Assembly (NCBI GenBank): GCA_036263455.1 | Contig: DATAGZ010000014.1 | Location: forward strand, 20,508-84,507 | Length of the DNA: 64,000 nucleotides | Direction of reading: 5' to 3' | From: DATAGZ01 sp036263455 | GTDB lineage: Bacteria; Pseudomonadota; Alphaproteobacteria; Dongiales; Dongiaceae | Part shown: piece after piece, positions 17,745 to 27,215 of the stretch | Layout: every line of letters starts with the position of its first letter | Position numbering within the stretch: position 1 is the first letter of the stretch | Notes under the pieces: model-generated | Database searches by the model: none | Told to the model about the DNA's origin: nothing | The model's input: only the letters and a program-made list of their open reading frames with translations | Program-made: the position numbers and the translations under genes

Positions 17745-17999
17745 CTACGCCTTGGGCGTCAGACTGCCGCCATTGATCTTGGTGCAGGTCCCCTTGGGAA
17801 CATAAATCCAGGCGGTGGGCTGGCCGCCTTTTTCCACCTGGCCGGCGCAGGAATTGGCGGCGGTTTGGCAATCGTTTTGCTTGGCCGCGGCGATGCCGTA
17901 GCATTTTTCGTTATCGGCGGCGGAAGCCGTGCCGATCGCCAACGGCGCGGCCATTACGGCTGCCAGAGCCGAAGCGATCAAAACGGAATTCTTCATCAT
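17745..17999 (-). CDS. DUF2282 secreted small protein (BufA1/bufferin-type precursor)
   Basis: An 84-aa protein with a signal peptide (cleavage near ASA/ADNEK, residue about 27) and the DUF2282 pattern EKCYGIA, NDCQTA, NSCAG, AWIYVPKGTC, with four conserved cysteines (33, 44, 51, 67). Proteins of this family are precursors of bufferins, periplasmic copper-binding peptides whose cysteines are modified by a DUF692 enzyme (BufB) with DUF2063 (BufC). Neither partner gene is present here; only DoxX follows. Modification must therefore be done by enzymes coded elsewhere, or this precursor stays unmodified. Confidence 0.82.
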   Translation of the reverse strand: MMKNSVLIASALAAVMAAPLAIGTASAADNEKCYGIAAAKQNDCQTAANSCAGQVEKGGQPTAWIYVPKGTCTKINGGSLTPKA

Positions 18000-18203
18000 A
18001 TCCTCTCTTGGGTCAGGTCACCGGCTGTCCGGTTCGCCTGAAATGTAGGCAAGCCGGACCGGTTTGGCAATATACCTTCCCATCATAAATGCGTGATCCG
18101 CTTCACGGCTGCGTGAAGGGCTCTGCCATGAAAGACAGATGCAGACCAATGCGGAGGGGCGACCGGACGGATACGAATGGGGTGATTCGGCGCCGCCGTC
18201 GCG

Positions 18204-19814
18204 TCATGTTTGGAGCTTATGGTCTTTTGTTTCCCGTATCAGAAGCGAGCCGATGACGAACGTCATGCAGGCGATGCCGACAGGATAATACAGGCCCGCA
18301 TAGATGTTCCCCTGCCAGATCGCCAGCGCGAACGTGATGAAGGGCAGAAATCCACCGAACCAGCCATTGCCGATATGATAAGGGAGCGACATGGATGAAT
18401 AGCGGATGCGCGTCGGGAACAGTTCGACGAGATAGGCTGCGATTGGCCCATAGACCATGGTCACGTAGATGACCAGGATCGTCAGAAGCACGATCAGCAT
18501 CGCGATGTTCATCTGCGCGGGGTCCGCCTTGTCGGGATAACCGGCGCTCTTGAGCGCGTCCTTGAGCTTCGCCTCGTCATAGCCGCTCAGGGTTTGGCCG
18601 CCAATGGCGATGGTCACCGGTTGACCGGAATCGGTTGAGGTGAAACCATAGGAAATACCATTCTTGGTGAGATAGGCGCGCATCTTATCGCAATCTGTCG
18701 CATAGCTCTGGGCGAACGGGCTGAAGTTGCAGGTGGCCTTATCGGCGGAGACATTGACGGGCGCAGCGGCCAGCGCTTGTTCCAGCGCGGGGTTGGCGTA
18801 ATGGGTCAGGCCCTGGAAAATCGGATAATAGGTTATCGCCGCGAGCAGACAGCCCGCCATCATGATTTTCTTGCGCCCGATACGATCGGAGAGGCTTCCG
18901 AAAAAAATGAAGAATGGCGTGCCGATGAGCAGCGCGACCGCGATCAAGAGATACGTCGTCACGTAATCGACGTGGAGCGTGGTTCCTAGGAAATAAAGCG
19001 CGTAGAATTGACCCGTATACCAGACCACGCCTTGTCCGGCGGTTGCGCCAAGCAAGGCGAGCAGCACGATCTTGGCATTCTTCCATTGGAGGAAACTCTC
19101 GGTGAGCGGCGCCTTCGAACCGCGCCCCTCGCGTTTCATTTGCTGGAAGATCGGTGTCTCCTGGAGCTTGAGGCGGATATAGACCGAAAAGCCCAGCAGC
19201 AAGACCGAGATCAGGAAAGGAATGCGCCAGCCCCATTGCGAGAAATCGGCAGGGCTCATCTGCGTGCGGCAGAGCAGGATAACCACCAGCGATAGGAGCA
19301 GGCCAAGGGTCGCCGTGGTCTGGATCCAGCTCGTCAGATAGCCGCGCCGGTCGTGCGGCGCATGTTCCGCGACATAGGTAGCCGCGCCGCCATATTCTCC
19401 GCCCAGTGCCAGACCCTGGGCGAGCCGCAAGGCCACGAGCAGCAGGGGCGCGAATATCCCGATACTTTCATAGGTCGGCAGAAGGCCCACGGCAGCCGTA
19501 GAAGCGCCCATGGTAATGATCGTCACGATGAACGTGTATTTTCGTCCGATCAAATCGCCCAGACGTCCGAAGACCAGCGCCCCGAGCGGGCGAACACCGA
19601 AGCCCGCGCCGAAAATCGCGAGACTAGCGAGGAACCCCGCTGTGGCATTGTCCTTGGGGAAGAAGAGCGCGCCGAAGAAGCTCGCGAGCGTTCCATAAAT
19701 ATAGAAATCGTACCATTCGAAGATCGTGCCGAGGGAAGAAGCGAACACGACGAAACGCTGTTTTGCGCCCTCGCTCCGGTAGGAATGCGTCGTCTGCGCG
19801 CGAGCCTGTGCCAT
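18204..19814 (-). CDS. MFS transporter, metabolite:H+ symporter (MHS) type
   Basis: A 536-aa inner-membrane transporter of the ProP/ShiA-like group. Visible are the N-terminal signature FEWYDFYIYG, the loop motif GRLGDLIGRKY after TM2, LALGGEYGGAATYVAEHAP in TM4-5 and the repeat motif GSLSDRIGRKK after TM8. Between two helices in the C-terminal half there is an extra polar domain of about 100 residues (336-436) with two cysteines, absent from ProP. The substrate is probably a small organic acid or zwitterion. It follows argS on the same strand with a 116-bp gap that may contain its promoter. Confidence 0.85.
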   Translation of the reverse strand: MAQARAQTTHSYRSEGAKQRFVVFASSLGTIFEWYDFYIYGTLASFFGALFFPKDNATAGFLASLAIFGAGFGVRPLGALVFGRLGDLIGRKYTFIVTIITMGASTAAVGLLPTYESIGIFAPLLLVALRLAQGLALGGEYGGAATYVAEHAPHDRRGYLTSWIQTTATLGLLLSLVVILLCRTQMSPADFSQWGWRIPFLISVLLLGFSVYIRLKLQETPIFQQMKREGRGSKAPLTESFLQWKNAKIVLLALLGATAGQGVVWYTGQFYALYFLGTTLHVDYVTTYLLIAVALLIGTPFFIFFGSLSDRIGRKKIMMAGCLLAAITYYPIFQGLTHYANPALEQALAAAPVNVSADKATCNFSPFAQSYATDCDKMRAYLTKNGISYGFTSTDSGQPVTIAIGGQTLSGYDEAKLKDALKSAGYPDKADPAQMNIAMLIVLLTILVIYVTMVYGPIAAYLVELFPTRIRYSSMSLPYHIGNGWFGGFLPFITFALAIWQGNIYAGLYYPVGIACMTFVIGSLLIRETKDHKLQT

Positions 19815-19930
19815 ATTCCCTCCCCTGTACTACTATATTTGTCAAAAATTACGCCCTTTGGAAAGCGATTGCAAGCATGCCTGCAGAATGGCGTGGTGCG
19901 GTGCGGCGCGAACTCGCCAGACAATCGCGG

Positions 19931-21694
19931 TTACATTCGGGCGGGCGCTTCGATCCCAAGAAGGGCAAGACAGCGCTCAAGCACCGTGCCGGTGAAGCTG
20001 GCCAATGCCAGTCTCGCTGCGCGGAGACGGGCGTCCGGTTCGCTCAGGATGTGACAGGCTGCATAGAATCGCGAAAAGGCCTGCGCGCAATCGAAGGCAT
20101 AATCGGCAATCTTATTCGGCGCGCGCTCCGCGAGCGCGGCCTGAAAGGCGTCGGGGAAACGCCCCAGCGCCAGCATCAGGTCGCGGGCGCTGTCATGATC
20201 GGGCGGCGCAATCGTGCCGGGACGGTCATCCTGTTCTTCGGCCTTGCGCAGCAGGGAGGTGATGCGGACCAATGCATAGAGCAGATATGGGCCGGTTCGG
20301 CCCTCGAAGCGGGTGAAGCGCTCGAGATCGAAGACGTAGTTGGCCGCCGGATAGTTGCACAAATCGGCGAACTTCAGAGCTGCCAGTCCCACCTTCTCGG
20401 CGATGTCGTCGCGCTCGTCTTCCGCATAGCTCGTTGCCAGCCCGTGTTCCCGGAGCCGGTCTGCGGCGGCATCGTGCATCATCGCGATTAAATCCTTGAG
20501 ACGCAACACGCCGCCGTCACGTGTCCGGAAGGGCTTGCCGTCCATCCCGTTCATGGTGCCGAACCCGATATGCTCGAGTGCCGCATGGCCCGCGATACCC
20601 GCTTGGCGCGCGGCTCGAAATACCTGTTCGAAATGGAGATGCTGGCGCTGGTCGACCACATAGACCACCAAGGCGGGGTCGAAAGTCTGGACGCGATCCA
20701 CAATGGTGGCGAGATCGGTGGTGCCGTACATTACCGCTCCATCCCGCTTGCGCAGGATGAGGGGAGGGATGTCCTTTTTGTCGGAAACCTCGGCCACGCG
20801 AATGATGTCCGCCCCGTCGGAACGCTCGACGAGACCTTTTTGCTCCATGGCGGCGATCATCGGGGCGATGAGGTCATGGACCGCGGCCTCGCCTTTCCAT
20901 AAGTCGAAATGGACGCCCAGCGCACCGTAATCGCGCTGGAGCGCTGCGACCGAGAGGTTGAAAAAATGCTGCCACAGCGCGCGATAGCCGGGATGTCCCT
21001 CTTGCAGCAGGGCGGTCGCCTGGCGCGCCTCTTCCAGAAAGGCGACATCGCTTTTGCTGCGCGCCGCGGCTTCGGGATAGAGCCGCTCGAGATCGTCCAT
21101 GGTGACCGGCGAAGCGGCGGGGTGGGGTCCATGCGGTTGAGTGAAATAGGGAAGATCGGGCTGGGCGTGGCGAATGGCCGCGATCAGCATGCCCATGGGC
21201 AACCCCCAATCGCCAAGATGGACATCGCCATACGCGCGATAACCAGCACAAAGGAAAATGCGGCGCAGGGCGTCGCCGATGATGGCCGCGCGCAGATGGC
21301 CGACATGCATGGCTTTGGCGATATTCGCGCCGCCATAATCCAGAATCACGACTTGCCCTTGTCCCAAATCGGCGAGGCCGAGCCGCTCGTCTGCGGCGAG
21401 GCGGGCAAGCGCCTGCGCGAGCGCCGTATCTGTCAGGGACAGATTGATGAAGCCCGGTCCTGCGATGTCGAGCACGGAAAAGGCAGGATTGCCGCGCAGC
21501 CGGTCGATAATTCTCTGGGCCAGGGCGCGCGGGTTCTCTCCCTGCGACTTTGCCGCGGCCAGCGCGCCGTTGCATTGGAACTGGCAGAGGTCGGGCCGGG
21601 CGGAAAAACCGACCCGCGCGAAGCGATCTTCCAGATTCTCCGCGCGGAAGGCCTCGGCCAGCAAGGCCGAGAGATCGTCGGTTAAGGACGCCAT
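19931..21694 (-). CDS. argS: Arginyl-tRNA synthetase ArgS
   Basis: A 587-aa class I synthetase that charges tRNA-Arg. The N-terminal tRNA D-loop recognition domain is followed by the HIGH-type motif (GGANIAKAMHVGHLRAAIIG), a catalytic domain with HLGDWGLPMG and YGTTDLATI, and the C-terminal all-helical anticodon-binding domain ending ALLGIEAPARM. The ATG at 21694 is chosen because MASLTDDLSALL is the family start; it begins 1 bp after the stop of the upstream methyltransferase gene. Length is normal. Confidence 0.93.
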   Translation of the reverse strand: MASLTDDLSALLAEAFRAENLEDRFARVGFSARPDLCQFQCNGALAAAKSQGENPRALAQRIIDRLRGNPAFSVLDIAGPGFINLSLTDTALAQALARLAADERLGLADLGQGQVVILDYGGANIAKAMHVGHLRAAIIGDALRRIFLCAGYRAYGDVHLGDWGLPMGMLIAAIRHAQPDLPYFTQPHGPHPAASPVTMDDLERLYPEAAARSKSDVAFLEEARQATALLQEGHPGYRALWQHFFNLSVAALQRDYGALGVHFDLWKGEAAVHDLIAPMIAAMEQKGLVERSDGADIIRVAEVSDKKDIPPLILRKRDGAVMYGTTDLATIVDRVQTFDPALVVYVVDQRQHLHFEQVFRAARQAGIAGHAALEHIGFGTMNGMDGKPFRTRDGGVLRLKDLIAMMHDAAADRLREHGLATSYAEDERDDIAEKVGLAALKFADLCNYPAANYVFDLERFTRFEGRTGPYLLYALVRITSLLRKAEEQDDRPGTIAPPDHDSARDLMLALGRFPDAFQAALAERAPNKIADYAFDCAQAFSRFYAACHILSEPDARLRAARLALASFTGTVLERCLALLGIEAPARM

Positions 21695-21695
21695 C

Positions 21696-22727
21696 TCAGG
21701 CCGGCTGGCGACGCTGTCGTCGACGCGGGTTTGCTTCGAGCGGATTGGCTTCCAACGCCTGGCGGGTCCCCGGCGCGACATCGCCCAGCTTGGCGGTAAT
21801 ATCGGCGAGCGCCGGCTGGATGCCCGGTGTGCCGTGGTCGATGGCGTCGCGAATCGCGCAGAGGTGGCGATAGGTCGTCCCGCAACAACCGCCAATGATC
21901 ATTGCCCCAGCATCCCGAGCCAATCGAGCATAGTCGGCCATCAATTCAGGCGTCCCGGAATAAGTGATCTTGCCCTCTTCATAATAAGGGATTCCGCAAT
22001 TCCCCTTGGCAATCAGGATATCGCCCGGCCTGCGCGTCTCGGCAAGCTGGAGAATCGTATAGACCAGATCGGCCGCGCCTACGCCGCAATTCGCGCCATA
22101 GGCCAGCGGGGGGACCGGCAGTGAATGGATGAATTCCACGAAACGCGCGGGGGTAATCCCCATCATGGTACGGCCGTTTGTGTCGAACGAGCAGGTTGCT
22201 GCATAGGGCATCCTGAGATCGGCCGCCGCCTCGGCCGCTGCCGCCACTTCCTCGAGTGCTGACATGGTTTCAATCCAGAGGAGGTCGACGCCTCCATCCC
22301 GCAGGGCTTCGGCCTGCTCGCGGAATGCCGCCCGCGCGGTCTCGGGCGTTAGATTCCCCAGGGGGGCGAAGAGCTCGCCCGTCGGCCCGATCGATCCCGC
22401 GACGATCACATCGCGGCCGCTGGCCGCCGTGGCTTCGCGGGCGAGGCGGGCGGCGGCGAAATTGATTTCATGGACCCGGTCCTGCGCCTGGTGGAGTTTG
22501 AGCCGGTGGCGCGTACCGCCGAAGGTATTGGTGAGGATGAGATCGGCGCCGGCTCCAATCGAGGCCCGGTAATGCGCGAGAATACGGTCAGGTTCGGAAA
22601 TATTCCACAGTTCGGGCGCCTCCCCGGTGGGTAGCCCGGCCTGAAACAGATTGGTGCCTGTCGCGCCATCGGCCATCCAGACCGGCCGCGTGCGCAGACG
22701 TTCTTGTAAGGAAGTCACGGTGTGCAC
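21696..22727 (-). CDS. Homocysteine S-methyltransferase (betaine/other donor type)
   Basis: A 343-aa TIM-barrel methyltransferase of the homocysteine S-methyltransferase family that makes methionine. The zinc site is visible as GANCGVG in the middle and GGCCGT near residue 294. MADGATGTNLFQAGL at the start is typical. The barrel is followed by a basic tail (RRRQRRQPA). The group includes betaine-homocysteine and related methyltransferases, and the methyl donor cannot be read from the sequence. It lies directly upstream of argS and is divergent from mreB. Confidence 0.87.
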   Translation of the reverse strand: MHTVTSLQERLRTRPVWMADGATGTNLFQAGLPTGEAPELWNISEPDRILAHYRASIGAGADLILTNTFGGTRHRLKLHQAQDRVHEINFAAARLAREATAASGRDVIVAGSIGPTGELFAPLGNLTPETARAAFREQAEALRDGGVDLLWIETMSALEEVAAAAEAAADLRMPYAATCSFDTNGRTMMGITPARFVEFIHSLPVPPLAYGANCGVGAADLVYTILQLAETRRPGDILIAKGNCGIPYYEEGKITYSGTPELMADYARLARDAGAMIIGGCCGTTYRHLCAIRDAIDHGTPGIQPALADITAKLGDVAPGTRQALEANPLEANPRRRQRRQPA

Positions 22728-22853
22728 CGGTGGGTTTTAGTCCATTCTCTGGCCAGAGGCAATCGCAGTCGCAGAATGTCCTTGCCGCTCCGCGTTGGCG
22801 GGAGTAAAAGCGTGGGGCCACGCGGGGAAGGAATGGTTTCCAGGATATCTCAG

Positions 22854-23894
22854 ATGTTTTCTCGGCTCTTCAGCATGTTTTCGTCGGATATTGCAATCGA
22901 CCTCGGTACGGCCAATACATTGGTCTACGTCCGAGGACGCGGAATCGTGCTCAATGAGCCTTCCGTCGTGGCGATTGCCGATGTCCGCGGCAAGAAGCAC
23001 GTGCTCGCCGTGGGCGACGAGGCGAAATTGATGCTGGGTCGCACGCCCGGCAATATTCAGGCGATCCGTCCGCTGCGCGATGGCGTCATCGCCGATTTCG
23101 AGGTGGCCGAGGACATGATCAAGCACTTCATTCGCAAGGTGCACGATCGCCGCTTGTTCGCGCGTCCCCTGGTGATTATCTGCGTCCCGTCGGGATCGAC
23201 GGCGGTGGAGCGTCGTGCCATTCAGGAATCGGCGGAATCGGCTGGCGCATCCAAGGTGCATTTGATCGAGGAACCCATGGCGGCGGCTATCGGCGCGGGC
23301 CTGCCGGTGAGCGAGCCGACCGGTTCGATGGTTGTGGATATCGGCGGCGGCACTACCGAGGTCGCGGTTCTGTCGCTGGGCGGCATCGTCTATTCGCGCT
23401 CGGTGCGCGTGGGCGGCGACAAGATGGACGAGGCGATCATCGGCTATATTCGCCGCAACCAAAATCTGCTTGTCGGAGAAAGCACCGCCGAGCGCATCAA
23501 AAAGGAAATCGGTTCGGCCTGGCCTCCCGAGGATGGCGAGGGGCGCACCATGGAAATCAAGGGACGCGACCTCATGAACGGCGTGCCCAAGGAGATTCTC
23601 ATCAGCGAGCGTCAGATCGCCGAAAGCCTCGCCGAACCGGTCAGCGCCATTGTCGAGGCGGTGAAGGTCGCGCTCGAACATACCGCGCCGGAGTTGGCGG
23701 CCGATATCGTCGACAAGGGAATCGTATTGACCGGTGGCGGAGCGCTGCTCGCCAATCTGGATTATGTCTTGCGCCGCGCGACGGGCTTGCCGGTCTCTAT
23801 TGCCGATGACGCGCTTTCCTGCGTGGCGCTCGGCACGGGCCGGTGTCTGGATAATATCGACGCGTACCGTCAGATCCTCTCTAACACCTATTGA
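22854..23894 (+). CDS. mreB: Rod shape-determining protein MreB
   Basis: A 346-aa actin homologue that forms cytoplasmic filaments under the membrane and positions the cell-wall elongation complex. Phosphate 1 motif DLGTANTLVYV is at the start, phosphate 2 VDIGGGTTEVAV in the middle and the adenosine motif LTGGGALL near 300. The amphipathic N-terminal membrane anchor MFSRLFSMF is present with ATG 22854, which also has AGGA 8 nt upstream; an ATG at 22833 is possible. It is the first gene of mreB-mreC-mreD-mrdA-rodA. Confidence 0.95.
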   Translation: MFSRLFSMFSSDIAIDLGTANTLVYVRGRGIVLNEPSVVAIADVRGKKHVLAVGDEAKLMLGRTPGNIQAIRPLRDGVIADFEVAEDMIKHFIRKVHDRRLFARPLVIICVPSGSTAVERRAIQESAESAGASKVHLIEEPMAAAIGAGLPVSEPTGSMVVDIGGGTTEVAVLSLGGIVYSRSVRVGGDKMDEAIIGYIRRNQNLLVGESTAERIKKEIGSAWPPEDGEGRTMEIKGRDLMNGVPKEILISERQIAESLAEPVSAIVEAVKVALEHTAPELAADIVDKGIVLTGGGALLANLDYVLRRATGLPVSIADDALSCVALGTGRCLDNIDAYRQILSNTY

Positions 23895-23974
23895 AAAACA
23901 CGCCAGGAACACCCGTTTTATTGCAAAAATCATGATTCTATGGCTTATTAGCCGGAATCCAGCGCAGGGCCGTC

Positions 23975-24856
23975 GTGAAACCCAGGATCAAGAACATCGC
24001 CATAGCGTCTCCTTTGCGTCCTTGGACGCAAAGGGTCCTATTCGTGTTCGCGATCCTCGCGGGCTGCGCCCTGACCGTACTCGGGCGATCCGATCTGACA
24101 TTCATTCGCAATTCCCGCCTAACCATGCTCGATATGCTGGCGCCCGCTTTGACGTCGCTCAGCCGCCCGATCGAAACTTTCCATCGCCTCTCCGCATCGG
24201 TTAGCGATTATTTATCCCTGCGTAGCGCGAATGAGGAACTCAAGAGAGAAAACGCGCTCCTCCAGGTCTGGCAGAAGACAGCCTGGCAGTTGAAGCAGGA
24301 GAATGACCGCTTACGTGCGCTCGCCCATTTTCAACCGCCGCCGCAAGCCACCTTCGTGACCGCTCCGGTCATCGCGGAACTGGCCGGTGGCTATACACGG
24401 GCTTTGATAGTTCTGGCCGGAGAAGATAATCGCATCACTCCAAACCAGGCGGTGGTGACCGAGCGCGGTCTCGTCGGCCGGATCCTCGATGTCGGCGAAC
24501 ATGCCAGCCGCGCTCTGCTTTTGACCGACATCAATTCCCACCTGCCGGTGGTCATCGAACGGTCGAAGCAGAATGCGATATTGAGCGGCACCAGCGAAGG
24601 GGCAACCGAACTCACCCTCTTGAGCGTGGATGCAGATGTCAGGATTGACGACCGTATCGTGACGTCGGGCGCCGGCGGTGCAATCCCCCCCGGCTTGCCG
24701 GTGGGCAGGGTGGCGCATGTCGAGGGCAGGAAATTCGACGTAGCCCTATATGCGGATCTGGACCAGCTCGACTACGTCCAAATCGTCAATTATGGTGTCG
24801 AGGCCATCTTGCAGGACCTGCCACCCTCATTGTCGCTCCGCAAGAATTCGCAATGA
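23975..24856 (+). CDS. mreC: Rod shape-determining protein MreC
   Basis: A 293-aa bitopic protein: cytoplasmic basic tail, one TM helix (about 20-38), a coiled coil (about 75-115, SANEELKRENALLQ) and two periplasmic beta domains ending near 280. It links MreB filaments to PBP2 and RodA. GTG is the start. Its end overlaps the mreD start by 4 bp (ATGA), as in many rod operons. Confidence 0.9.
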   Translation: MKPRIKNIAIASPLRPWTQRVLFVFAILAGCALTVLGRSDLTFIRNSRLTMLDMLAPALTSLSRPIETFHRLSASVSDYLSLRSANEELKRENALLQVWQKTAWQLKQENDRLRALAHFQPPPQATFVTAPVIAELAGGYTRALIVLAGEDNRITPNQAVVTERGLVGRILDVGEHASRALLLTDINSHLPVVIERSKQNAILSGTSEGATELTLLSVDADVRIDDRIVTSGAGGAIPPGLPVGRVAHVEGRKFDVALYADLDQLDYVQIVNYGVEAILQDLPPSLSLRKNSQ

Positions 24857-25380
24857 AGTTTTCTGGCTTAACGCGGAGCGAGGCGAGACGGATTGCCCTT
24901 CTTTCTACGCCGGTTCTCATCTCGATTGGCATCCTGTTCGTGAGCATCCTTCCTTGGCACTTTAATGCCATGGCACCAGGCGCCCTGGTGCCAATTTTGC
25001 CCGCGATCTATTACTGGGTTCTGCATCATCCGCGCGCAATGCCGCTCGGTGCGGTGTTTCTTCTGGGGCTTGTTTCCGACGTGCTGGGCATGGATCCGCT
25101 TGGCGTTGGCATTCTCACTTACCTCGCCGCCTACGGCGCGGGAGCCCTGCTCAGGAGGCATATCCGTGACGGCAGCCTCCCGCTCGCCTATGCGGGGCTC
25201 GCCATCGTTGCCGTGTTTAGCCATGCGGTAGGATGGCTTGCCGCCAGTGTCGCGCTGGGCCGGTGGATCGGTCTCGAGCCTGCACTTTTTCTGGTCGGGA
25301 TAGACCTCATGACCTATCCGTTCATGGCTTACGTCTTTGCCCGCGCGCAGCGGGCCTGGTTAGTGGAGCGGCGCGCGTGA
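24853..25380 (+). CDS. mreD: Rod shape-determining protein MreD
   Basis: A 175-aa polytopic protein with about five TM helices and the family pattern GLVSDVLGMDPLGVG. It is part of the Rod complex in the inner membrane. Both ends overlap neighbours: ATGA with mreC and GTGA with mrdA, so the three are translationally coupled. Confidence 0.88.
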   Translation: MKFSGLTRSEARRIALLSTPVLISIGILFVSILPWHFNAMAPGALVPILPAIYYWVLHHPRAMPLGAVFLLGLVSDVLGMDPLGVGILTYLAAYGAGALLRRHIRDGSLPLAYAGLAIVAVFSHAVGWLAASVALGRWIGLEPALFLVGIDLMTYPFMAYVFARAQRAWLVERRA

Positions 25381-27215
25381 GACGCAAGCAGGCCGAGCAG
25401 CTGCAAGCCAAAGCATTCACACGCCGCCTGCTTCTGTTGGGCGGCGCGCAGGCGGCCATCGTCGCTACGATCGCCGGCCGGCTTGATTTTTTGCAAGTAC
25501 ACGAAGCGGATAAATATAAACTTTTGGCGGATCAGAATCGCATAAATATCCGCCTGCTCACACCAGAACGAGGGCGCATTCTCGACCGTAATGGCGTTCC
25601 GCTGGCCGACAATCGCGTCAATTACCGCGCTATGCTGATCGCCGAGAAATCAGACGATGTACTGGCGACACTCGACGAATTCGACAAGATCATCCCCCTC
25701 GATTCGCACGATCGCCAACGGATCGAACGCGCTCTTTCTCGAGCGAAATCTTTCGATCCAGTCTTGATCAAGGACGCGCTGGATTGGGAGCAGGTGAGCG
25801 CCATTGAATTGAATATTCCCAATTTACCTGGTGTCGATATCGATATCGACCGCTCGCGCCTTTATCCCTATAGCGCGACGATGGCTCACGTGCTGGGCTA
25901 TGTCGCCGCCGTCGCGCCGGCCGAGCGGAATGGCGACCAGCTCCTCGAACAGCCTGGTTTCCGTATTGGCAAGGCGGGGTTGGAAAAAACCTACGACGAA
26001 CCCCTGCGCGGCGAGGCGGGGTACAGCCAGCTGGAGGTGAATTCGCGCGGCCGGATCATTCGGGAACTGGGCCGGACGCCAGCGCAAAAAGGCGAGGATC
26101 TCGCCATGACGATCGATTGCGATTTGCAGCAATTTGCCTACCAGCGCATGGCGACTGAACTTTCCGCGTCCTGCGCCGTCATGGATATTTTCACGGGTGA
26201 TGTCCTGGCCTTGGCCTCCGTCCCCTCCTATGACCCCTCGGCTTTTTATCGCGGCGTTACGGAAGACGAGTGGCGCACGCTCATCAATGACGTGCACCGA
26301 CCGCTCTCCAATAAATGTATTGCCGGACAATATGCCCCGGGTTCGACCTTCAAGCCCATGACGGCACTTGCTGCGCTCTCCACGGGGATCGATCCCAGCT
26401 TCACTGCGCTCTGCACTGGCAGCCTCGAACTCGGCAATGCGAGCTTTCATTGCTGGAAGAAGGAGGGCCACGGAGAAGTCGATCTCAGGAGCGCCATCAA
26501 GCATTCCTGTGACGTCTATTTCTATCAGCTGGCGCGCAAGATCTCGATCGATCCGATCGCCGCCACGGCACGCTCTTTCGGGCTAGGCTCTCGCACCGGT
26601 CTGGATCTGCCGGGGGAGAAAGAAGGTCTCATTCCCGACATGGCCTGGAAGAAAGCCACTCAAGGGGAATCTTGGCAGGGTGGCGAAACGCTCGTCTCGG
26701 CAATCGGACAAGGCTACATCCTAACGACACCGCTTCAGTTATGCGTCATGATGGCTCAACTCGCCAATGGTGGCTTCAAAGTCGTCCCGCGCCTCGGCCG
26801 TCCGGCCGATGGATCGATCGAACCGGGTGCGGCCAGGACACCCCTCCTCGGGCTCGAGGATCGCTGGCTTCAGGCGGTACTGGAAGGGATGGATGGCGTA
26901 GTCAACACGCCCGAGGGCACCGCTTATCGGGCACGCATCCCTATTCAGGGAATGGAAATGGGGGGCAAGACCGGCTCTGCTCAGGTTCGCCATATCTCCG
27001 CGGCTGAGCGCAAGAGCGGTGTGCGCAAGGACGAGACGCTGCCTTGGAACGAACGAGACCACGCGCTCTTCATCGGCTTTGCTCCGGTGGGCGCTCCTCG
27101 GTATGCCTGTGCCGTAGTGGTCGAACATGGATCGCATGGCGCTTCGGCGGCCGCGCCGATCGCCCGCGACCTGCTGATCGAATGCCAGCGGCGCAAGATT
27201 GTCTCGGTTGCGTGA
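25377..27215 (+). CDS. mrdA: Penicillin-binding protein 2 (elongation transpeptidase)
   Basis: A 612-aa class B PBP that crosslinks peptidoglycan in the side wall. It has a short cytoplasmic tail, a TM helix (about 16-36) and a pedestal domain (LLTPERGRILDRNG). The transpeptidase domain carries Ser323-Thr-Phe-Lys326, Ser377-Cys-Asp and Lys531-Thr-Gly. The GTG start at 25377 overlaps the mreD stop; longer readings upstream of it are out of family. The stop overlaps the rodA start. Confidence 0.93.
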   Translation: MRRKQAEQLQAKAFTRRLLLLGGAQAAIVATIAGRLDFLQVHEADKYKLLADQNRINIRLLTPERGRILDRNGVPLADNRVNYRAMLIAEKSDDVLATLDEFDKIIPLDSHDRQRIERALSRAKSFDPVLIKDALDWEQVSAIELNIPNLPGVDIDIDRSRLYPYSATMAHVLGYVAAVAPAERNGDQLLEQPGFRIGKAGLEKTYDEPLRGEAGYSQLEVNSRGRIIRELGRTPAQKGEDLAMTIDCDLQQFAYQRMATELSASCAVMDIFTGDVLALASVPSYDPSAFYRGVTEDEWRTLINDVHRPLSNKCIAGQYAPGSTFKPMTALAALSTGIDPSFTALCTGSLELGNASFHCWKKEGHGEVDLRSAIKHSCDVYFYQLARKISIDPIAATARSFGLGSRTGLDLPGEKEGLIPDMAWKKATQGESWQGGETLVSAIGQGYILTTPLQLCVMMAQLANGGFKVVPRLGRPADGSIEPGAARTPLLGLEDRWLQAVLEGMDGVVNTPEGTAYRARIPIQGMEMGGKTGSAQVRHISAAERKSGVRKDETLPWNERDHALFIGFAPVGAPRYACAVVVEHGSHGASAAAPIARDLLIECQRRKIVSVA

